From Mycobacterium sp. SMC-4 (GTDB taxonomy: Bacteria > Actinomycetota > Actinomycetes > Mycobacteriales > Mycobacteriaceae): DNA of 64,000 nucleotides. The notes under the pieces were generated by a model. It made no database searches, was not told the DNA's origin, and saw only the letters and a program-made list of their open reading frames with translations. How positions within the stretch are numbered: the stretch's first letter is position 1; each line of letters begins with the position of its first letter. Of the stretch, positions 9,615 to 20,680 are shown piece by piece. The stretch is from positions 3,162,001-3,226,000 of the forward strand of contig NZ_CP079869.1 of assembly GCF_025263265.1 (NCBI RefSeq), given 5' to 3'. A program made the translations under genes and the position numbers.

Positions 9615-11126
9615 TCAGGTGGTGGTGAGCTGTTCGACGAGCTCCACGGCGCTGTCGACGGAATCCAGCAGCGCACCCACATGGGACTTGCTTCCGCGCA
9701 GCGGCTCCAGCGTCGGGATGCGCACCAGGGAGTCTCCGCCGAGGTCGAAGATGACCGAATCCCAGCTCGCCGCCGCGATATCGGCGCCGAACCGGCGCAG
9801 GCACTCGCCACGGAAGTACGCCCGGGTATCGGTGGGCGGATTGTCCACCGCGTCGAGCACCTGCTGCTCGGTGACCAGACGTTGCATCGACCCGCGGGCG
9901 ACCAGCCGGTTGTAAAGGCCTTTGTCCAGCCGGACGTCGGAGTACTGCAGGTCGACCAGATGCAGCCGCGGTGCGTTCCAGTTCAAGTTCTCGCGCTGGC
10001 GGAACCCCTCCAGCAGCCGCAACTTGGCCGGCCAGTCCAGCAGGTCTGCGCACTCCATGGGATCGCGCTCAAGCAGGTCGAGCACATGCGCCCAGGTCTC
10101 GAGCACGTGCGATGCGCGCGGATCGGGATCACGGCTGTCGACCAGCTTGGCGACCCGGTCGAGGTAGATCCGCTGCAGCGCCAAACCGGTCAGTTCACGG
10201 CCGTCGGCCAGGGCCACGGTGGCCCGCAGCGCCGGGTCGCGGGAGAGCACGTGTACCGCGTGCACCGGCCGGGCCAGCGCCAGGTCCGACAGATCGATGC
10301 CGATCTGATGGCCTTCCTCGATCAGGTCGAGCACCAGCGAGGTGGTGCCCAGCTTCAGATAGGTCGAGGTTTCGGCGAGGTTGGCGTCACCGATGATGAC
10401 GTGCAGGCGCCGGTACTTGTCGGCATCGGCGTGCGGCTCGTCGCGGGTGTTGATGATGCCGCGTTTGAGGGTGGTCTCCAGCCCCACCTCGACCTCGATG
10501 TAGTCGGCACGCTGCGAGAGCTGAAATCCCGCGTCGTCGCCGGACGGGCCGATCCCGACCCGGCCGGAGCCGGTCACCACCTGGCGTGACACCAGGAACG
10601 GAGTCAGCCCGGCGATCACCGCGGAGAACGGCGTCTGGCGGCTCATCAGGTAGTTCTCGTGCGAACCGTAGGACGCGCCCTTGCCGTCGACGTTGTTCTT
10701 GTAGAGCTGCAGCTTGATCGCGCCGGGAACGCTGGCGACGTGGCGCGCCGCGGCCTCCATCACCCGCTCACCGGCCTTGTCCCAGACCACCGCATCCATC
10801 GGATCGGTGCACTCCGGTGCGGAGTATTCAGGGTGGGCGTGGTCGACGTACAGGCGTGCGCCGTTGGTGAGGATCATGTTCGCCGCACCGACCTCGTCGG
10901 CGTCGACGATCGGCGGCGGACCCGAGGACCGGCTGAGATCGAACCCGCGGGCGTCGCGAAGTGGCGACTCCACCTCGTAGTCCCACCGGGTCCGTTTGGC
11001 GCGCTGAAGGCCGGCGGCTGCGGCGTAGGCCAGCACCGCCTGGGTGGACGTCAAGATCGGATTCGCGGTCGGATCAGACGGCGACGAAATGCCGTACTCG
11101 ACCTCCGTTCCGATGATCCTTTGCAT
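9615..11126 (-). CDS. dop: Pup deamidase/depupylase Dop
   Basis: Deamidates the C-terminal Gln of Pup and removes Pup from substrates. The ATG at 11126 ([13 protein letters not shown]) gives 503 residues, the family size; the frame opens earlier but that stretch is not conserved. It is a PafA paralogue: [10 protein letters not shown] carries the catalytic acid region, [29 protein letters not shown] and [26 protein letters not shown] match the same positions in pafA. A Dop-specific insert around residues 40-80 ([20 protein letters not shown]) separates it from PafA. It is first of the leftward group dop-pup-prcB-prcA. Confidence 0.95.
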   Translation of the reverse strand: MQRIIGTEVEYGISSPSDPTANPILTSTQAVLAYAAAAGLQRAKRTRWDYEVESPLRDARGFDLSRSSGPPPIVDADEVGAANMILTNGARLYVDHAHPEYSAPECTDPMDAVVWDKAGERVMEAAARHVASVPGAIKLQLYKNNVDGKGASYGSHENYLMSRQTPFSAVIAGLTPFLVSRQVVTGSGRVGIGPSGDDAGFQLSQRADYIEVEVGLETTLKRGIINTRDEPHADADKYRRLHVIIGDANLAETSTYLKLGTTSLVLDLIEEGHQIGIDLSDLALARPVHAVHVLSRDPALRATVALADGRELTGLALQRIYLDRVAKLVDSRDPDPRASHVLETWAHVLDLLERDPMECADLLDWPAKLRLLEGFRQRENLNWNAPRLHLVDLQYSDVRLDKGLYNRLVARGSMQRLVTEQQVLDAVDNPPTDTRAYFRGECLRRFGADIAAASWDSVIFDLGGDSLVRIPTLEPLRGSKSHVGALLDSVDSAVELVEQLTTT

Positions 11127-11190
11127 ACCGCCCACCCTAGACATCGCGATAACCGCCTGGCACGGCAGCCTGTGGTGAGATTGGGCGGTC

Positions 11191-12339
11191 ATGACCACGA
11201 TCGACCGCCAGCAGCGCGTGCTTGCCGAGCGCTGGTTTCTGGAGCGCGGCCTGCCGGCAGTGCTGCGCCCCGGAGCGCTGGTGCGGCGGGTGTGGCAGCG
11301 CTCCGCGCCCGGGTTGGCCGGCTATGCGGTCGTGATGACGTTCTCCCTGGTGTTCGTGCTGGCGACCGGCCAGCACACCATCGACATTGCGGGCGCCCCC
11401 ACCCGCGCCGAGTGGTTCGTGCTGGCCAGCATCGTGGCGGTGCTGCCAGTGGCCGCGTTGACCGGGTGGCTGACATCGCGCGTCGCCGATGACCGGCTGC
11501 GCAGCGTGGTCTCGGCCGTGTCGGTCGCGGTGGTGATGATCAGCGCCGCAGTCGGAGGGCCGACACCGCGGCTACTGGTCGACCTGGTCATCGAGGCGGT
11601 GGTGGTGGGGCTGATCCTGGCGTGCACCGCCACCGGCGTCGGGGCGATCCTGGGCTGGGCGGTGCGGATCATGTTGGCGAATCTGGCGTCAGTCGGAGAT
11701 CTGCTGCTCGGGGCGCTGCCGGTGATGCTGCTGACGGTCCTGGTCTTCTTCAACGGACCAGTGTGGACGATGGCCTCCACCGTCAGCCGCGCCCGGCTGT
11801 GGTTGGCGTTGCTGTTCCTGTTCACCATCGCGGTGTCGTTCCTGCTGTCGAGCACACTGGCGCGGGTCCGGCCGATCCTGCTACCCGACGCCAAACGCCC
11901 CGAAGACGCCGCCAACCTCGTCGGGACGCCGTTCGAGACGATGCCCGACCGTCCGCGTCGGGTGGCGCTGTCCAGGTCCGAGCGGCTCAACGTGCGGTTC
12001 GTGCTGGCGCTCTCGCAGATCGTGCAGGTCATGACGGTGGCGCTGGTGACCGGCCTGCTGTTCCTGGTGCTCGGGCTCATCCTGGTCAGCCCCGAGATGC
12101 TGGCGGCTCTCACCCGCGGCGGCCCGTCCGACGGCCAGATCCTGGGTATGACGCTGCCGATTCCGCAGGCCCTGATCCAGCTCACGATGTTCCTGACCGC
12201 GCTGACGTTCATGTACTTGGCGGCGCGTGCCGTCGGCGACAGCGAGTACCGCACCCGCTTCGTCGAGCCACTCCTCGACGACCTCCGTCTGACTCTGGTG
12301 GCGCGGGACCGATACCGCACCGCCACCAAGTCCGGCTGA
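11191..12339 (+). CDS. Conserved mycobacterial integral membrane protein (Rv2113-like), copy 1
   Basis: 382 residues, ATG start, with about eight hydrophobic segments spread over the chain and a charged loop near residues 230-265. The N-terminus [16 protein letters not shown]...QRSAPG recurs in the next gene (HQWFLHRGLPLVLTRR...QRSAPM), so the two are tandem paralogues. Both also share a late segment of the form [23 protein letters not shown]. No catalytic motif is visible and the function is unknown. It is divergent from dop with a 64-base gap, and it is followed six bases later by its paralogue. Confidence 0.82.
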   Translation: MTTIDRQQRVLAERWFLERGLPAVLRPGALVRRVWQRSAPGLAGYAVVMTFSLVFVLATGQHTIDIAGAPTRAEWFVLASIVAVLPVAALTGWLTSRVADDRLRSVVSAVSVAVVMISAAVGGPTPRLLVDLVIEAVVVGLILACTATGVGAILGWAVRIMLANLASVGDLLLGALPVMLLTVLVFFNGPVWTMASTVSRARLWLALLFLFTIAVSFLLSSTLARVRPILLPDAKRPEDAANLVGTPFETMPDRPRRVALSRSERLNVRFVLALSQIVQVMTVALVTGLLFLVLGLILVSPEMLAALTRGGPSDGQILGMTLPIPQALIQLTMFLTALTFMYLAARAVGDSEYRTRFVEPLLDDLRLTLVARDRYRTATKSG

Positions 12340-12345
12340 GATCCG

Positions 12346-13530
12346 GTGCGATCCGCGGCGATCGCGCACAATATCGGCGTGTCGGACATGCGACAGGTCC
12401 ACCAGTGGTTTTTGCATCGCGGCCTGCCGCTGGTGCTGACCCGCCGGGTGCGCGCCCGCAAGCTGGTGCAGCGCTCCGCGCCGATGATCAGCGCTGTGGG
12501 CGCGCTGACCGCGGTGACGATGCTGCTGGCCGACGTAACCGGCCCGTCGCCCGATTACGGGTACGCCGCCCGCCTGGCCATCATCGCCGTCGTGCTGCTC
12601 GCCGCGCCCTTCGCACTGGAACTTTTGCACCGGTCGGGCACTCGAGGCGGCGAGGTGCTGCGTCGCTGGGCGGCGGTCCTGGTGATGACCATTTTCGTGG
12701 TGGTGATGCCATTGACCGTCAGCGGGTGGTCGAGCTCAGCGGCCGCCGAAGCCCCCGTCTTCGTCGTCATCTCGCTCACCGCGATCTGGCTGACCTATCT
12801 CGGTTTCGGCTCCATCGCGCTGTGGGCGTTCCGGTTTGCCTGGGTCCAGCTCGGCGCGCTGGGAACATTGATGAGCAGGGCCCTGCCGCTGTTGATGTTG
12901 ACGGTGCTCGTCTACTTCACCGGCGAGCTGTGGCAACTGTCGGCCCGGATGAGCCGGGAGCGGCTCTGGCAGACGATCGGGTTCTTGAGCGCGGTGGCGC
13001 TGGTGTTCATGGTCGCCACCATCCGCGACGAGGTCCGCGCATTGCGTCAGGGCCGCTCGATGCAGTCGGATCCCGACGAGTTGCTCGCCGGGACGCCACT
13101 GCAGTCGCGCGGGGTCACCGCCGCGACCTCTCCACCACTATCGCCGGCCGAGCAGGTCAATGTGGTCGCGGTGATGGTGGTGGCTCAGGCGATCCAGGTC
13201 GTGTTGTTCACGGCGGGCCTGTTCGCCTTCTTCCTGGCACTGGGGGTGGTCGCGGTGCCCGATGACGTGGCCGTTCTGTGGTCCGGCGAGCAGGGGTGCG
13301 CAGTCGGCCAACCCCCCTGCGCGGGAACATGGTTCGGCGTCCATATCCCGATTGCGCAGACGTTCGTCCACATGTCGCTGTTCGTCGCCGTGCTTTCCGG
13401 GCTGTATTTCACCGTGAGCACCAGCGTCGATCCGATGTACCGTCAGCGGTTCTTCGAACCGCTGATCACTGATGTCGCGGTCAGCCTGGCCGGCCGCGAC
13501 GCTTATCTCGAACTGGAGGCACGCAGCTGA
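12346..13530 (+). CDS. Conserved mycobacterial integral membrane protein (Rv2113-like), copy 2
   Basis: Up to 394 residues from a GTG at 12346. Alignment with the first copy suggests the real start may be the GTG at 12379 or the ATG at 12388 (MRQVHQWFLHRGLPLVL). Multiple membrane segments; a cysteine-containing extracytoplasmic loop (GEQGCAVGQPPCAG) precedes a segment ending in MYRQRFFEPLITDVAVSL, equivalent to the C-terminus of copy 1. Its stop overlaps the ATG of the next gene (TGATG). The three rightward genes look like one operon. Function unknown. Confidence 0.82.
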   Translation: MRSAAIAHNIGVSDMRQVHQWFLHRGLPLVLTRRVRARKLVQRSAPMISAVGALTAVTMLLADVTGPSPDYGYAARLAIIAVVLLAAPFALELLHRSGTRGGEVLRRWAAVLVMTIFVVVMPLTVSGWSSSAAAEAPVFVVISLTAIWLTYLGFGSIALWAFRFAWVQLGALGTLMSRALPLLMLTVLVYFTGELWQLSARMSRERLWQTIGFLSAVALVFMVATIRDEVRALRQGRSMQSDPDELLAGTPLQSRGVTAATSPPLSPAEQVNVVAVMVVAQAIQVVLFTAGLFAFFLALGVVAVPDDVAVLWSGEQGCAVGQPPCAGTWFGVHIPIAQTFVHMSLFVAVLSGLYFTVSTSVDPMYRQRFFEPLITDVAVSLAGRDAYLELEARS

Positions 13531-14141
13531 TGACCGATTCGATGCGCGGCAAGCGGTACGGCGAGGTTCTGCTGATCAGCGGCGGGCAGGCCCAGGACAC
13601 ACCGCACGCCACGGTGTACAACACCTACCCCCTCAACGACTGTCCGGCCGAGCTGTGGTCGCGCCTGAACCCGGAGGCGCTGGCCAAAGAGCACGGCGTA
13701 CTCGCGGTGATCCTCAACGGCCCGCGCTACTGGCTGATGGACAACATCGAGAAGGACATGGGCGAACGCGTCATCGCGACCTTCGGTGGCATCGACATGA
13801 TCCGGCAGGCCACTGTCGCGCTCACGTCGATGAGCCCAGCGCCCTATCTGCCCAACACGGTCGAACGCCACGCGGTGTTCGTGTTCGATGCGGGCAAGCC
13901 GGTGTTCGAGCTGGCCGACCCCGACGGCAGCCGCTGGGTCATGCAGACGTGGAGCCAGCTCGTCGACTCCGCGCTGGGTTACGCCGACCTCGCCGGCCTG
14001 GGCGCCCGGTTGGCCCTGCCCGAGGGCTGGACCTACCGCTCTCGGGTGCTCGATGAGGTCCTGCGCATCGACACCACCGATCAGCCCGCGCAGGTGCTGC
14101 AGGACAACCTGACCAACAGCTATTCGCTGCTGACCGGTTAG
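13530..14141 (+). CDS. Conserved hypothetical protein (Rv2114-like)
   Basis: 203 residues, soluble, start overlapping the previous stop by one base. It shows motifs such as [29 protein letters not shown] and [16 protein letters not shown] recognise it only as the conserved companion of the Rv2113-type membrane protein; no enzymatic signature is evident. The short distance and coupling suggest it works with the two membrane proteins. It ends with a four-base tail-to-tail overlap with mpa on the other strand. Confidence 0.8.
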   Translation: MTDSMRGKRYGEVLLISGGQAQDTPHATVYNTYPLNDCPAELWSRLNPEALAKEHGVLAVILNGPRYWLMDNIEKDMGERVIATFGGIDMIRQATVALTSMSPAPYLPNTVERHAVFVFDAGKPVFELADPDGSRWVMQTWSQLVDSALGYADLAGLGARLALPEGWTYRSRVLDEVLRIDTTDQPAQVLQDNLTNSYSLLTG

Positions 14142-15997
14142 AGGTACTGGCCGAGGTTCGACTCGGTGTCGATAGCCCGGCTGGCCGAGGAACTCTTACC
14201 GGTGACCAGCGTGCGGATGTAGACGATCCGCTCACCCTTCTTGCCGGAGATGCGCGCCCAGTCGTCGGGATTGGTGGTGTTGGGCAGATCCTCGTTCTCG
14301 GCGAACTCGTCGACAATCGAGTCGAGCAGATGCTGGATGCACAGGCCCCTCTGACCGGTCTCCAACACCGACTTGATGGCGTACTTCTTGGCCCGGTCCA
14401 CCACGTTCTGGATCATCGCGCCAGAGTTGAAGTCCTTGAAGTACATCACCTCTTTGTCACCGTTGGCGTAGGTCACCTCGAGGAAGCGGTTGTCGTCGAT
14501 CTCGGCGTACATCCGCTCGACAACCTTTTCGATCATGCCCTTGATGCACGCCGCGCGGTCGCCGCCGAACTCGGCGAGGTCACCGGCATGCACCGGCAGC
14601 TCTTCGGTCAAGTACTTGCTGAAGATGTCCTGTGCCGCCTCGGCGTCCGGCCGCTCGATCTTGATCTTGACGTCCAGTCGGCCGGGCCGCAGGATCGCGG
14701 GGTCAATCATGTCCTCGCGGTTGGAGGCACCGATGACGATGACGTTCTCCAACCCCTCGACGCCGTCGATCTCCGAGAGCAACTGCGGCACGACGGTCGT
14801 CTCCACATCGGAGCTGACGCCGGTTCCGCGGGTGCGGAAGATGGAGTCCATCTCGTCGAAGAACACGATGACCGGGGTGCCCTCCGAGGCCTTCTCGCGG
14901 GCGCGCTGGAAGATCAACCGAATGTGCCGCTCGGTTTCGCCGACGAACTTGTTCAGCAGCTCGGGACCCTTGATGTTGAGGAAGTAGCTCTTGGCCTCGC
15001 GGGCGTCGTCGCCACGGACCTCAGCCATCTTCTTGGCCAGCGAGTTGGCCACCGCCTTGGCGATCAGCGTCTTTCCGCAACCCGGCGGACCGTAGAGCAG
15101 AACACCCTTGGGCGGGCGCAGCGAGTACTCGCGGTAGAGCTCTTTGTGCAGGAACGGCAGTTCCACCGCATCGCGGATCTGCTCGATCTGCCGGGTCAGC
15201 CCGCCGATGTCGTGGTAGGCGACGTCGGGCACCTCCTCCAGCACGAGATCCTCGACCTCGGCCTTGGGGATGCGTTCGAACGCATATCCGGCCTTGGTGT
15301 CGACCAGCAGCGAGTCACCGGGCCGGAGCTTGCGCGGACGGTCGTCGGTCAGATCGTCCGCGTCGGCGTATGCCTCCTCGGGGAGATCCTCGGCGGCCAC
15401 CAGCGGCTCGGCCAGCCACACGATGCGCTCCTCGTCGGCGTGTCCGACCACCAGCGCGCGGTGCCCGTCCGAGAGAATCTCGCGCAGTGTGCTGATCTCG
15501 CCGACCGCCTCGAAATTGCCGGCCTCGACGACCGTCAGCGCCTCGTTGAGGCGCACGGTCTGCCCCTGCTTGAGCAACGACGTGTCGATGTTGGGCGAGC
15601 AGGTGAGGCGCATCTTGCGCCCCGAGGTGAACACATCGACGGTGTCATCCTCCTGCACCGCGAGCAGCACTCCGTAGCCGCTGGGCGGCTGCCCGAGCCG
15701 GTCGACTTCCTCGCGCAGGGCCAGCAACTGCTGGCGCGCTTCTTTGAGGGTGTCCATCAGTTTGGCGTTGCGGGCGGCAAGTGAGTCGATCCGCGCTTCG
15801 AGCTGGTGCACATCGCGGGCGCTGCGCAATCCGCTCTGCGGGCCTACGCTGTTCTCCAGCTGCTCGCGGAGCATGGCCGCCTCGCGGCGCAGCTGTTCCA
15901 GTTCCGCCGCATCTTCGCTGGACAGCCCATGGGGCAGGTCGTTGTCGGGGGATGCTCCAAAGACTCCAGAGGCCTCAGAACGCTCGGACTCACTCAT
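14138..15997 (-). CDS. mpa: Proteasome-associated AAA+ ATPase Mpa (ARC)
   Basis: Hexameric unfoldase that binds Pup and feeds substrates to PrcAB. The ATG at 15997 is preceded by a good Shine-Dalgarno (AAAGGAG) and gives 619 residues; a start 18 bases earlier is less likely. The N-terminal coiled coil ([20 protein letters not shown] ...) captures Pup. Tandem OB folds follow, then the AAA domain with Walker A GPPGCGKT, Walker [11 protein letters not shown], and the sensor region [19 protein letters not shown]. The C-terminus ends in GQYL, the tyrosine-containing tail used to dock on the proteasome alpha ring. Confidence 0.96.
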   Translation of the reverse strand: MSESERSEASGVFGASPDNDLPHGLSSEDAAELEQLRREAAMLREQLENSVGPQSGLRSARDVHQLEARIDSLAARNAKLMDTLKEARQQLLALREEVDRLGQPPSGYGVLLAVQEDDTVDVFTSGRKMRLTCSPNIDTSLLKQGQTVRLNEALTVVEAGNFEAVGEISTLREILSDGHRALVVGHADEERIVWLAEPLVAAEDLPEEAYADADDLTDDRPRKLRPGDSLLVDTKAGYAFERIPKAEVEDLVLEEVPDVAYHDIGGLTRQIEQIRDAVELPFLHKELYREYSLRPPKGVLLYGPPGCGKTLIAKAVANSLAKKMAEVRGDDAREAKSYFLNIKGPELLNKFVGETERHIRLIFQRAREKASEGTPVIVFFDEMDSIFRTRGTGVSSDVETTVVPQLLSEIDGVEGLENVIVIGASNREDMIDPAILRPGRLDVKIKIERPDAEAAQDIFSKYLTEELPVHAGDLAEFGGDRAACIKGMIEKVVERMYAEIDDNRFLEVTYANGDKEVMYFKDFNSGAMIQNVVDRAKKYAIKSVLETGQRGLCIQHLLDSIVDEFAENEDLPNTTNPDDWARISGKKGERIVYIRTLVTGKSSSASRAIDTESNLGQYL

Positions 15998-16143
15998 ATT
16001 GCGCTCCTTTCCCACACCGGATGTTGGTGCAGTAACAACTTCAAAGCTACCGGCGATTCAGTCATTGTGTGCGGTCTAGGAATTCGACACACCTGCACCA
16101 CTGTTAACCTCTGAAGATCATTCGGCCGAACGGAAGGACAGCC

Positions 16144-16638
16144 GTGACCCTGAAAACCCTCGTTACCAGCCTGACCGCTGGGGTGGCAACCGCATTCGTG
16201 CTGGGCGCCGCTGCGGGTGTGACCTCTATTGCAGCCGCACCCGGTACCGCTGGAGCGAGCCCGGCCGTCATTGCTCCCGTTCCCGCCGCTCCGGCCCCTG
16301 ACCTGCAGGGTCCGTTGGTCGCGACGCTGTCGGGACTGCAGGGGCCGGGAACCTTCACCGGCGCCAAGTCCAGCTACGTGCAGGGCGGTCTCGGCGCCGT
16401 CGAGGCCCGCCTGGCCGACCGGGGCTACAACAATGCCGCGGCCAGGGGTTACTTCCCGCTCAGCTTCGCCATCGACAACATCGATCAGAACGGTCCGGTC
16501 GTCACCGCCCTGGTCACCGCCACCGCGCCGTCCGGTGAGGTGGCCAGCCAGCCGCTGACCTTCGTCGCCGGCCCGAGCCCGACCGGCTGGCAGCTGTCCA
16601 AGCAGTCGGCCATGGCGCTGATGACCTCGGTCGGTTAG
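16144..16638 (+). CDS. Secreted low-molecular-weight antigen MTB12-like protein
   Basis: 164 residues, GTG start with a GGAAGGA Shine-Dalgarno. A cleavable signal peptide (TLVTSLTAGVATAFVLGAAA) is followed by a proline/alanine linker and a compact domain of the MTB12/CFP-2 type (GYFPLSFAIDNI ... TFVAGPSPTGWQLSKQSA). The protein is predicted to be exported; its role is unknown, and the M. tuberculosis relative is a culture-filtrate antigen. The next gene, lppK, has a related C-terminal domain (YPMEFARGAQGWQLTRRSA), so the pair probably arose by duplication. It is divergent from mpa. Confidence 0.85.
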   Translation: MTLKTLVTSLTAGVATAFVLGAAAGVTSIAAAPGTAGASPAVIAPVPAAPAPDLQGPLVATLSGLQGPGTFTGAKSSYVQGGLGAVEARLADRGYNNAAARGYFPLSFAIDNIDQNGPVVTALVTATAPSGEVASQPLTFVAGPSPTGWQLSKQSAMALMTSVG

Positions 16639-16668
16639 ACGGCGGGCGCTTCCTCACCAGATCCACAG

Positions 16669-17235
16669 ATGCCTCGGGCGCGTCGCATCGTTTCGTCGCT
16701 GAGCGCCGCCACCCTGGTGGCGGCGCTCATTGTCAGCGGTTGCACCTCCGCGGGGGACTCGTCGTTACCTGCGGGACCGGCGTCGGTGGAGACCTCTCCC
16801 GCGCCCTCGGTGGGTCTGCCCGCACCGTCTCGACCTGCTCCGGGCGGTCCTCCGCTGCCGGCCGCCGGCATGCTGACCGACGTCATGAGCCGGTTGGCCG
16901 ATCCCGCAGTACCCGGAGCCGAGAAAGTCGCACTGGTCGAAGGTGCCTCGGACGCTGAAGCCGACGCGTTGGACCGATTCGGCACTGCGCTGCGCGACAA
17001 CGCCGCGCTGCCGCTGACCTTCGAAGCCCGCGACCTGGCGTGGTCGACGAACGAGCCGGGTCATGTGGTGGCCACCGTGGTGGTCACCACCGCCAACCCC
17101 GACAACGGCTCGTTCACCTATCCGATGGAGTTTGCCCGGGGCGCCCAGGGGTGGCAGCTGACCAGGCGGTCAGCTGATCAGCTCCTCCAGTTGGAACCCG
17201 AGACGGGGTCGGACCCTGGCACGCCACCGCGCTGA
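16669..17235 (+). CDS. lppK: Lipoprotein LppK
   Basis: 188 residues. The signal peptide ends in a lipobox (LIVSGC, Cys about 25), so the mature protein is lipid-anchored on the outer face of the membrane. A proline-rich linker (residues about 35-65) leads to an MTB12-like domain (LPLTFEARDLAWSTNEPGHV ... GWQLTRRSADQLL). It lies 30 bases after the MTB12-like gene and one base before the DUF503 gene. The position next to mpa matches Rv2116. Function unknown. Confidence 0.86.
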   Translation: MPRARRIVSSLSAATLVAALIVSGCTSAGDSSLPAGPASVETSPAPSVGLPAPSRPAPGGPPLPAAGMLTDVMSRLADPAVPGAEKVALVEGASDAEADALDRFGTALRDNAALPLTFEARDLAWSTNEPGHVVATVVVTTANPDNGSFTYPMEFARGAQGWQLTRRSADQLLQLEPETGSDPGTPPR

Positions 17236-17236
17236 C

Positions 17237-17530
17237 ATGTGGATCGGTTGGCTGGAGTTCGACCTGTTGCTCGGTGACGTGCATTCGCTGAAGCAGAAGC
17301 GCTCGGTGGTGCGGCCCATCGTCGCCGAGTTGCGCCGCCGGTTCAGCGTGTCCGCTGCCGAAGTGGGCCACACCGACCTGCACCGCCGCGCCGGCATCGG
17401 GGTGGCCGGCGTCGCCGGGGACCGCGCCCATGTCGTGGAGGTTCTGGACGCCGCCGAACGACTGGTGGCCGCGCGACCGGAGATCGAACTGTTGTCGGTG
17501 CGTCGCGGACTGTCACGCAGCGACGACTGA
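17237..17530 (+). CDS. DUF503 family small protein
   Basis: 97 residues beginning MWIGWLEFDLLLGDVHSLKQKR, the typical DUF503 (YlxP-like) start. The LKxKRxVVRPIVAELRRRF stretch and the GVAGVAGDRAHV strand are the family's conserved parts. YlxP-type proteins have been linked to ribosome maturation in some bacteria, but no activity is established here. It starts one base after the lppK stop and ends 10 bases before the end of trmI, which converges on it. Confidence 0.87.
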   Translation: MWIGWLEFDLLLGDVHSLKQKRSVVRPIVAELRRRFSVSAAEVGHTDLHRRAGIGVAGVAGDRAHVVEVLDAAERLVAARPEIELLSVRRGLSRSDD

Positions 17531-17540
17531 GACGTTGTCG

Positions 17541-18383
<843 letters not shown>

Positions 18384-18451
18384 TCAGCCTGCCACCAGAC
18401 GCGCCGCTGTGGGTATTCGGGGTTGTCCGAGCCCGGTCCTATGGTGAGCTC

Positions 18452-19330
18452 ATGACCGAACCGACGCGACATCCGGTGCGGCGGCCCGCGCTGTCGCCGT
18501 CGAGAGCCAGCGACTTCAAGCAATGTCCGCTGCTGTATCGGTTTCGCGCGATCGACCGGCTGCCAGAACCGGCGTCGGCTGCTCAGGTCCGAGGTTCGGT
18601 GGTGCACGCCGCACTCGAGCAGCTCTACACACTGCCCGCCGCGCAGCGACACCCCGAGGCGGCGCTGTCTCTGGTGACGCCGGCGTGGGAGCGGGTGCTG
18701 GCCGAACAGCCGGCGCTGGCGCAGGACATCGACCCCGCACTGCGCGAGGAACTGCTCGAGCAGGCCCGCACGCTGCTGTCCGGCTACTACCGGCTGGAGG
18801 ATCCGACCCGGTTCGATCCCGACAGCTGCGAGCAACGCATCGAGGTCGAACTGTCCGACGGCACGCTGTTGCGCGGGTTCGTCGATCGCATCGACGTTGC
18901 TGCCACCGGCGAGGTAAGGGTCGTCGACTACAAGACCGGAAAAGCACCACCGGAAGCGCGGGCGCTGGCCGAGTTCAAGGCGATGTTTCAGATGAAGTTC
19001 TATGCGGTCGCGCTGCTGCGCTCCCGCGGCGTGCTGCCCGCGCAGCTACGGCTGCTGTATCTGGCCGACGGTCAGGTCTTGGATTACGCCCCCGCCCATG
19101 ACGAATTGCTCCGCTTCGAGAAGACCTTGATGGCGATTTGGCGGGCCATTCAGTCAGCTGGTGTCAGTGGCGACTTCCGGCCCAACCAGTCACGGCTGTG
19201 CGACTGGTGCGCCCACCGGGCATTGTGCCCGGCTTTCGGCGGCACTCCCCCGCCCTACCCGGGGTGGCCTGAGGTGCCCGACGAGGGCGACCCTGATGCG
19301 GTGCTCGAAGTGACTGAGTCCGCAGCGTGA
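18452..19330 (+). CDS. RecB-family PD-(D/E)XK nuclease
   Basis: 292 residues resembling the stand-alone RecB-type nuclease Rv2119. LSPSRASDFKQCPLLYRFR is the usual N-terminal cysteine-containing start. The PD-(D/E)XK core is visible as GFVDRIDVA and VRVVDYKTGKAP, with a QMKFYAVAL helix. Three further cysteines in the C-terminus (RLCDWCAHRALCPAF), together with the first, fit the 4Fe-4S cluster of AddB/Cas4-like nucleases. Likely a DNA repair exonuclease; partner unknown. Its stop overlaps the GTG of the next gene by four bases. Confidence 0.88.
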   Translation: MTEPTRHPVRRPALSPSRASDFKQCPLLYRFRAIDRLPEPASAAQVRGSVVHAALEQLYTLPAAQRHPEAALSLVTPAWERVLAEQPALAQDIDPALREELLEQARTLLSGYYRLEDPTRFDPDSCEQRIEVELSDGTLLRGFVDRIDVAATGEVRVVDYKTGKAPPEARALAEFKAMFQMKFYAVALLRSRGVLPAQLRLLYLADGQVLDYAPAHDELLRFEKTLMAIWRAIQSAGVSGDFRPNQSRLCDWCAHRALCPAFGGTPPPYPGWPEVPDEGDPDAVLEVTESAA

Positions 19331-20124
19331 TCGATTGTCTGTATCACCGCGTGGATCGCGACGGTGACGAACACCTCTTTGCGTCCACCGATGGAACCCG
19401 CAGCAACTGGGATCCCCAGATCCAGCACGGTTCACCTCCGCTGGCCCTGCTGACCAAAGCGATCGAGGAACTGGCCGGCGGGACCGGGTTGCGGGTCGGG
19501 CGCCTGGCGCTCGACATCCTGGGCGCGATACCGGTTGCGCCGGTGCGCGTCCGGGCCTGGGTGGAGCGTCCAGGGACGCGGATCTCGCTGATGGTGGCCG
19601 AGATGGTCATCGAACGTCCCGACGGGAGCCGACGCGCGGTGGCCCGCGTCAGCGCATGGCTGCTGGCACCCAGCGACACTCGCGAGGTGGCCACCGCGCG
19701 CTACGCACCGCTGGTGGAGGGCCCCGAGACAGGGCTGTCCCACGCCTGGACCGGAGCGCACGGCTATCTGGAAACGGTGAGCTGGCGCAAGCAATTTACC
19801 CCAGCAGGCGCCGCGGCCGAGGTGTGGATGAGTCCGCTTGTACGGCTGGTGGATTCGGAGCCGACAACAACGCTGCAACGCCTGGCGATGGTGGTGGACT
19901 CGGCCAACGGTATCGGCGCCGCGCTGGACCCGCAGCAGTTCGTGTTCATGAACACCGACACCGTGGTGCACCTGCATCGGCTGCCCGAAGGTGAGGACTT
20001 CGGGCTGCGCGCGCTGGGCTCCATCGGTCCGGACGGCATCGGGCTGACCACGGCCGAGATCTTCGACCGCGACGGCTTCGTCGGCACCTGCACGCAGACG
20101 TTGCTCGTGCAGCGCCTGCCGTGA
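19327..20124 (+). CDS. Acyl-CoA thioesterase-like (double hotdog) protein
   Basis: 265 residues, GTG start in a GTGA overlap with the nuclease gene. The layout fits a two-hotdog thioesterase-family protein. An N-terminal half has WDPQIQHGSPPLALLTKAIEEL and RLALDILGAIPVAPVRVRAWVERPG, where HG.P..LL is typical of the family. The second half ends in TDTVVHLHRLPEGEDFGLRALGSIGPDGIGLTTAEIFD. The substrate is unknown; fatty acyl-CoA or an acyl-CoA-like molecule is likely by family. It ends in a four-base overlap with the DinB-like gene. Confidence 0.75.
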   Translation: MIDCLYHRVDRDGDEHLFASTDGTRSNWDPQIQHGSPPLALLTKAIEELAGGTGLRVGRLALDILGAIPVAPVRVRAWVERPGTRISLMVAEMVIERPDGSRRAVARVSAWLLAPSDTREVATARYAPLVEGPETGLSHAWTGAHGYLETVSWRKQFTPAGAAAEVWMSPLVRLVDSEPTTTLQRLAMVVDSANGIGAALDPQQFVFMNTDTVVHLHRLPEGEDFGLRALGSIGPDGIGLTTAEIFDRDGFVGTCTQTLLVQRLP

Positions 20125-20630
20125 TCAACGCAGTGCGACACCAGTTCGAGCTGGCCTGGGCGCTGACTGACCTTCATCTCGCTGCGCTGGCCGAGGACGA
20201 CTTTCTCTGGGAGCCCGCACCACTGTGCTGGACGGTGCGGCGCGATGACGACGGCATCTGGCGAGCGGATTTCGCCGAGATCGAGCCTGATCCGCTACCG
20301 GTACCCACGATCGGGTGGCTGACCTGGCACATCGACTTCTGGTGGAGCTCAGCTATCGCCGCGATGACCGGTGGTGCGATGCGTGGACCGTCCGAGGTGT
20401 CGTGGGCCGGTGAAGGCGCAACGGCGGTCGCGCGAATTCGCGAGCTGGCAGATCGGTGGCGAAAGTTATTGGCCGACAACAATGAGGAGACTCTGGGAGC
20501 GGCCACGAACTTCCCGTGGGGCCCAGAGGCTGGTCGCACGGTCGCCGACACCGCGCTGTGGGTGACCGTGGAGCTGACGAAGAACGCCGCGGAGCTGGGA
20601 CAGCTGCGTCTGTTGCGCGCCGCGCACTGA
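20121..20630 (+). CDS. DinB-like metal-dependent four-helix protein
   Basis: 169 residues, GTG start overlapping the thioesterase-like gene (GTGA). The helical arrangement, with FELAWALTDLHLAALAEDDF and the IGWLTWHIDFWWSS segment, fits the DinB/mycothiol-dependent S-transferase superfamily. That superfamily binds a metal through three histidines; H in TWHIDFW is one candidate, but the other two are not obvious. Reaction unknown. It closes a coupled three-gene rightward unit that starts with the RecB-like nuclease. Confidence 0.72.
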   Translation: MINAVRHQFELAWALTDLHLAALAEDDFLWEPAPLCWTVRRDDDGIWRADFAEIEPDPLPVPTIGWLTWHIDFWWSSAIAAMTGGAMRGPSEVSWAGEGATAVARIRELADRWRKLLADNNEETLGAATNFPWGPEAGRTVADTALWVTVELTKNAAELGQLRLLRAAH

Positions 20631-20680
20631 CGCCGAGCCGATGGGTCACGCCGTCGACGCCGGCGCCCCGCCGGCTCATC

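Noticed and set aside
14330..15784. Open frame on the plus strand across mpa
   Set aside because: Antisense shadow of the AAA ATPase gene; the composition is Leu/Val/Gly/Asp-rich without motifs.
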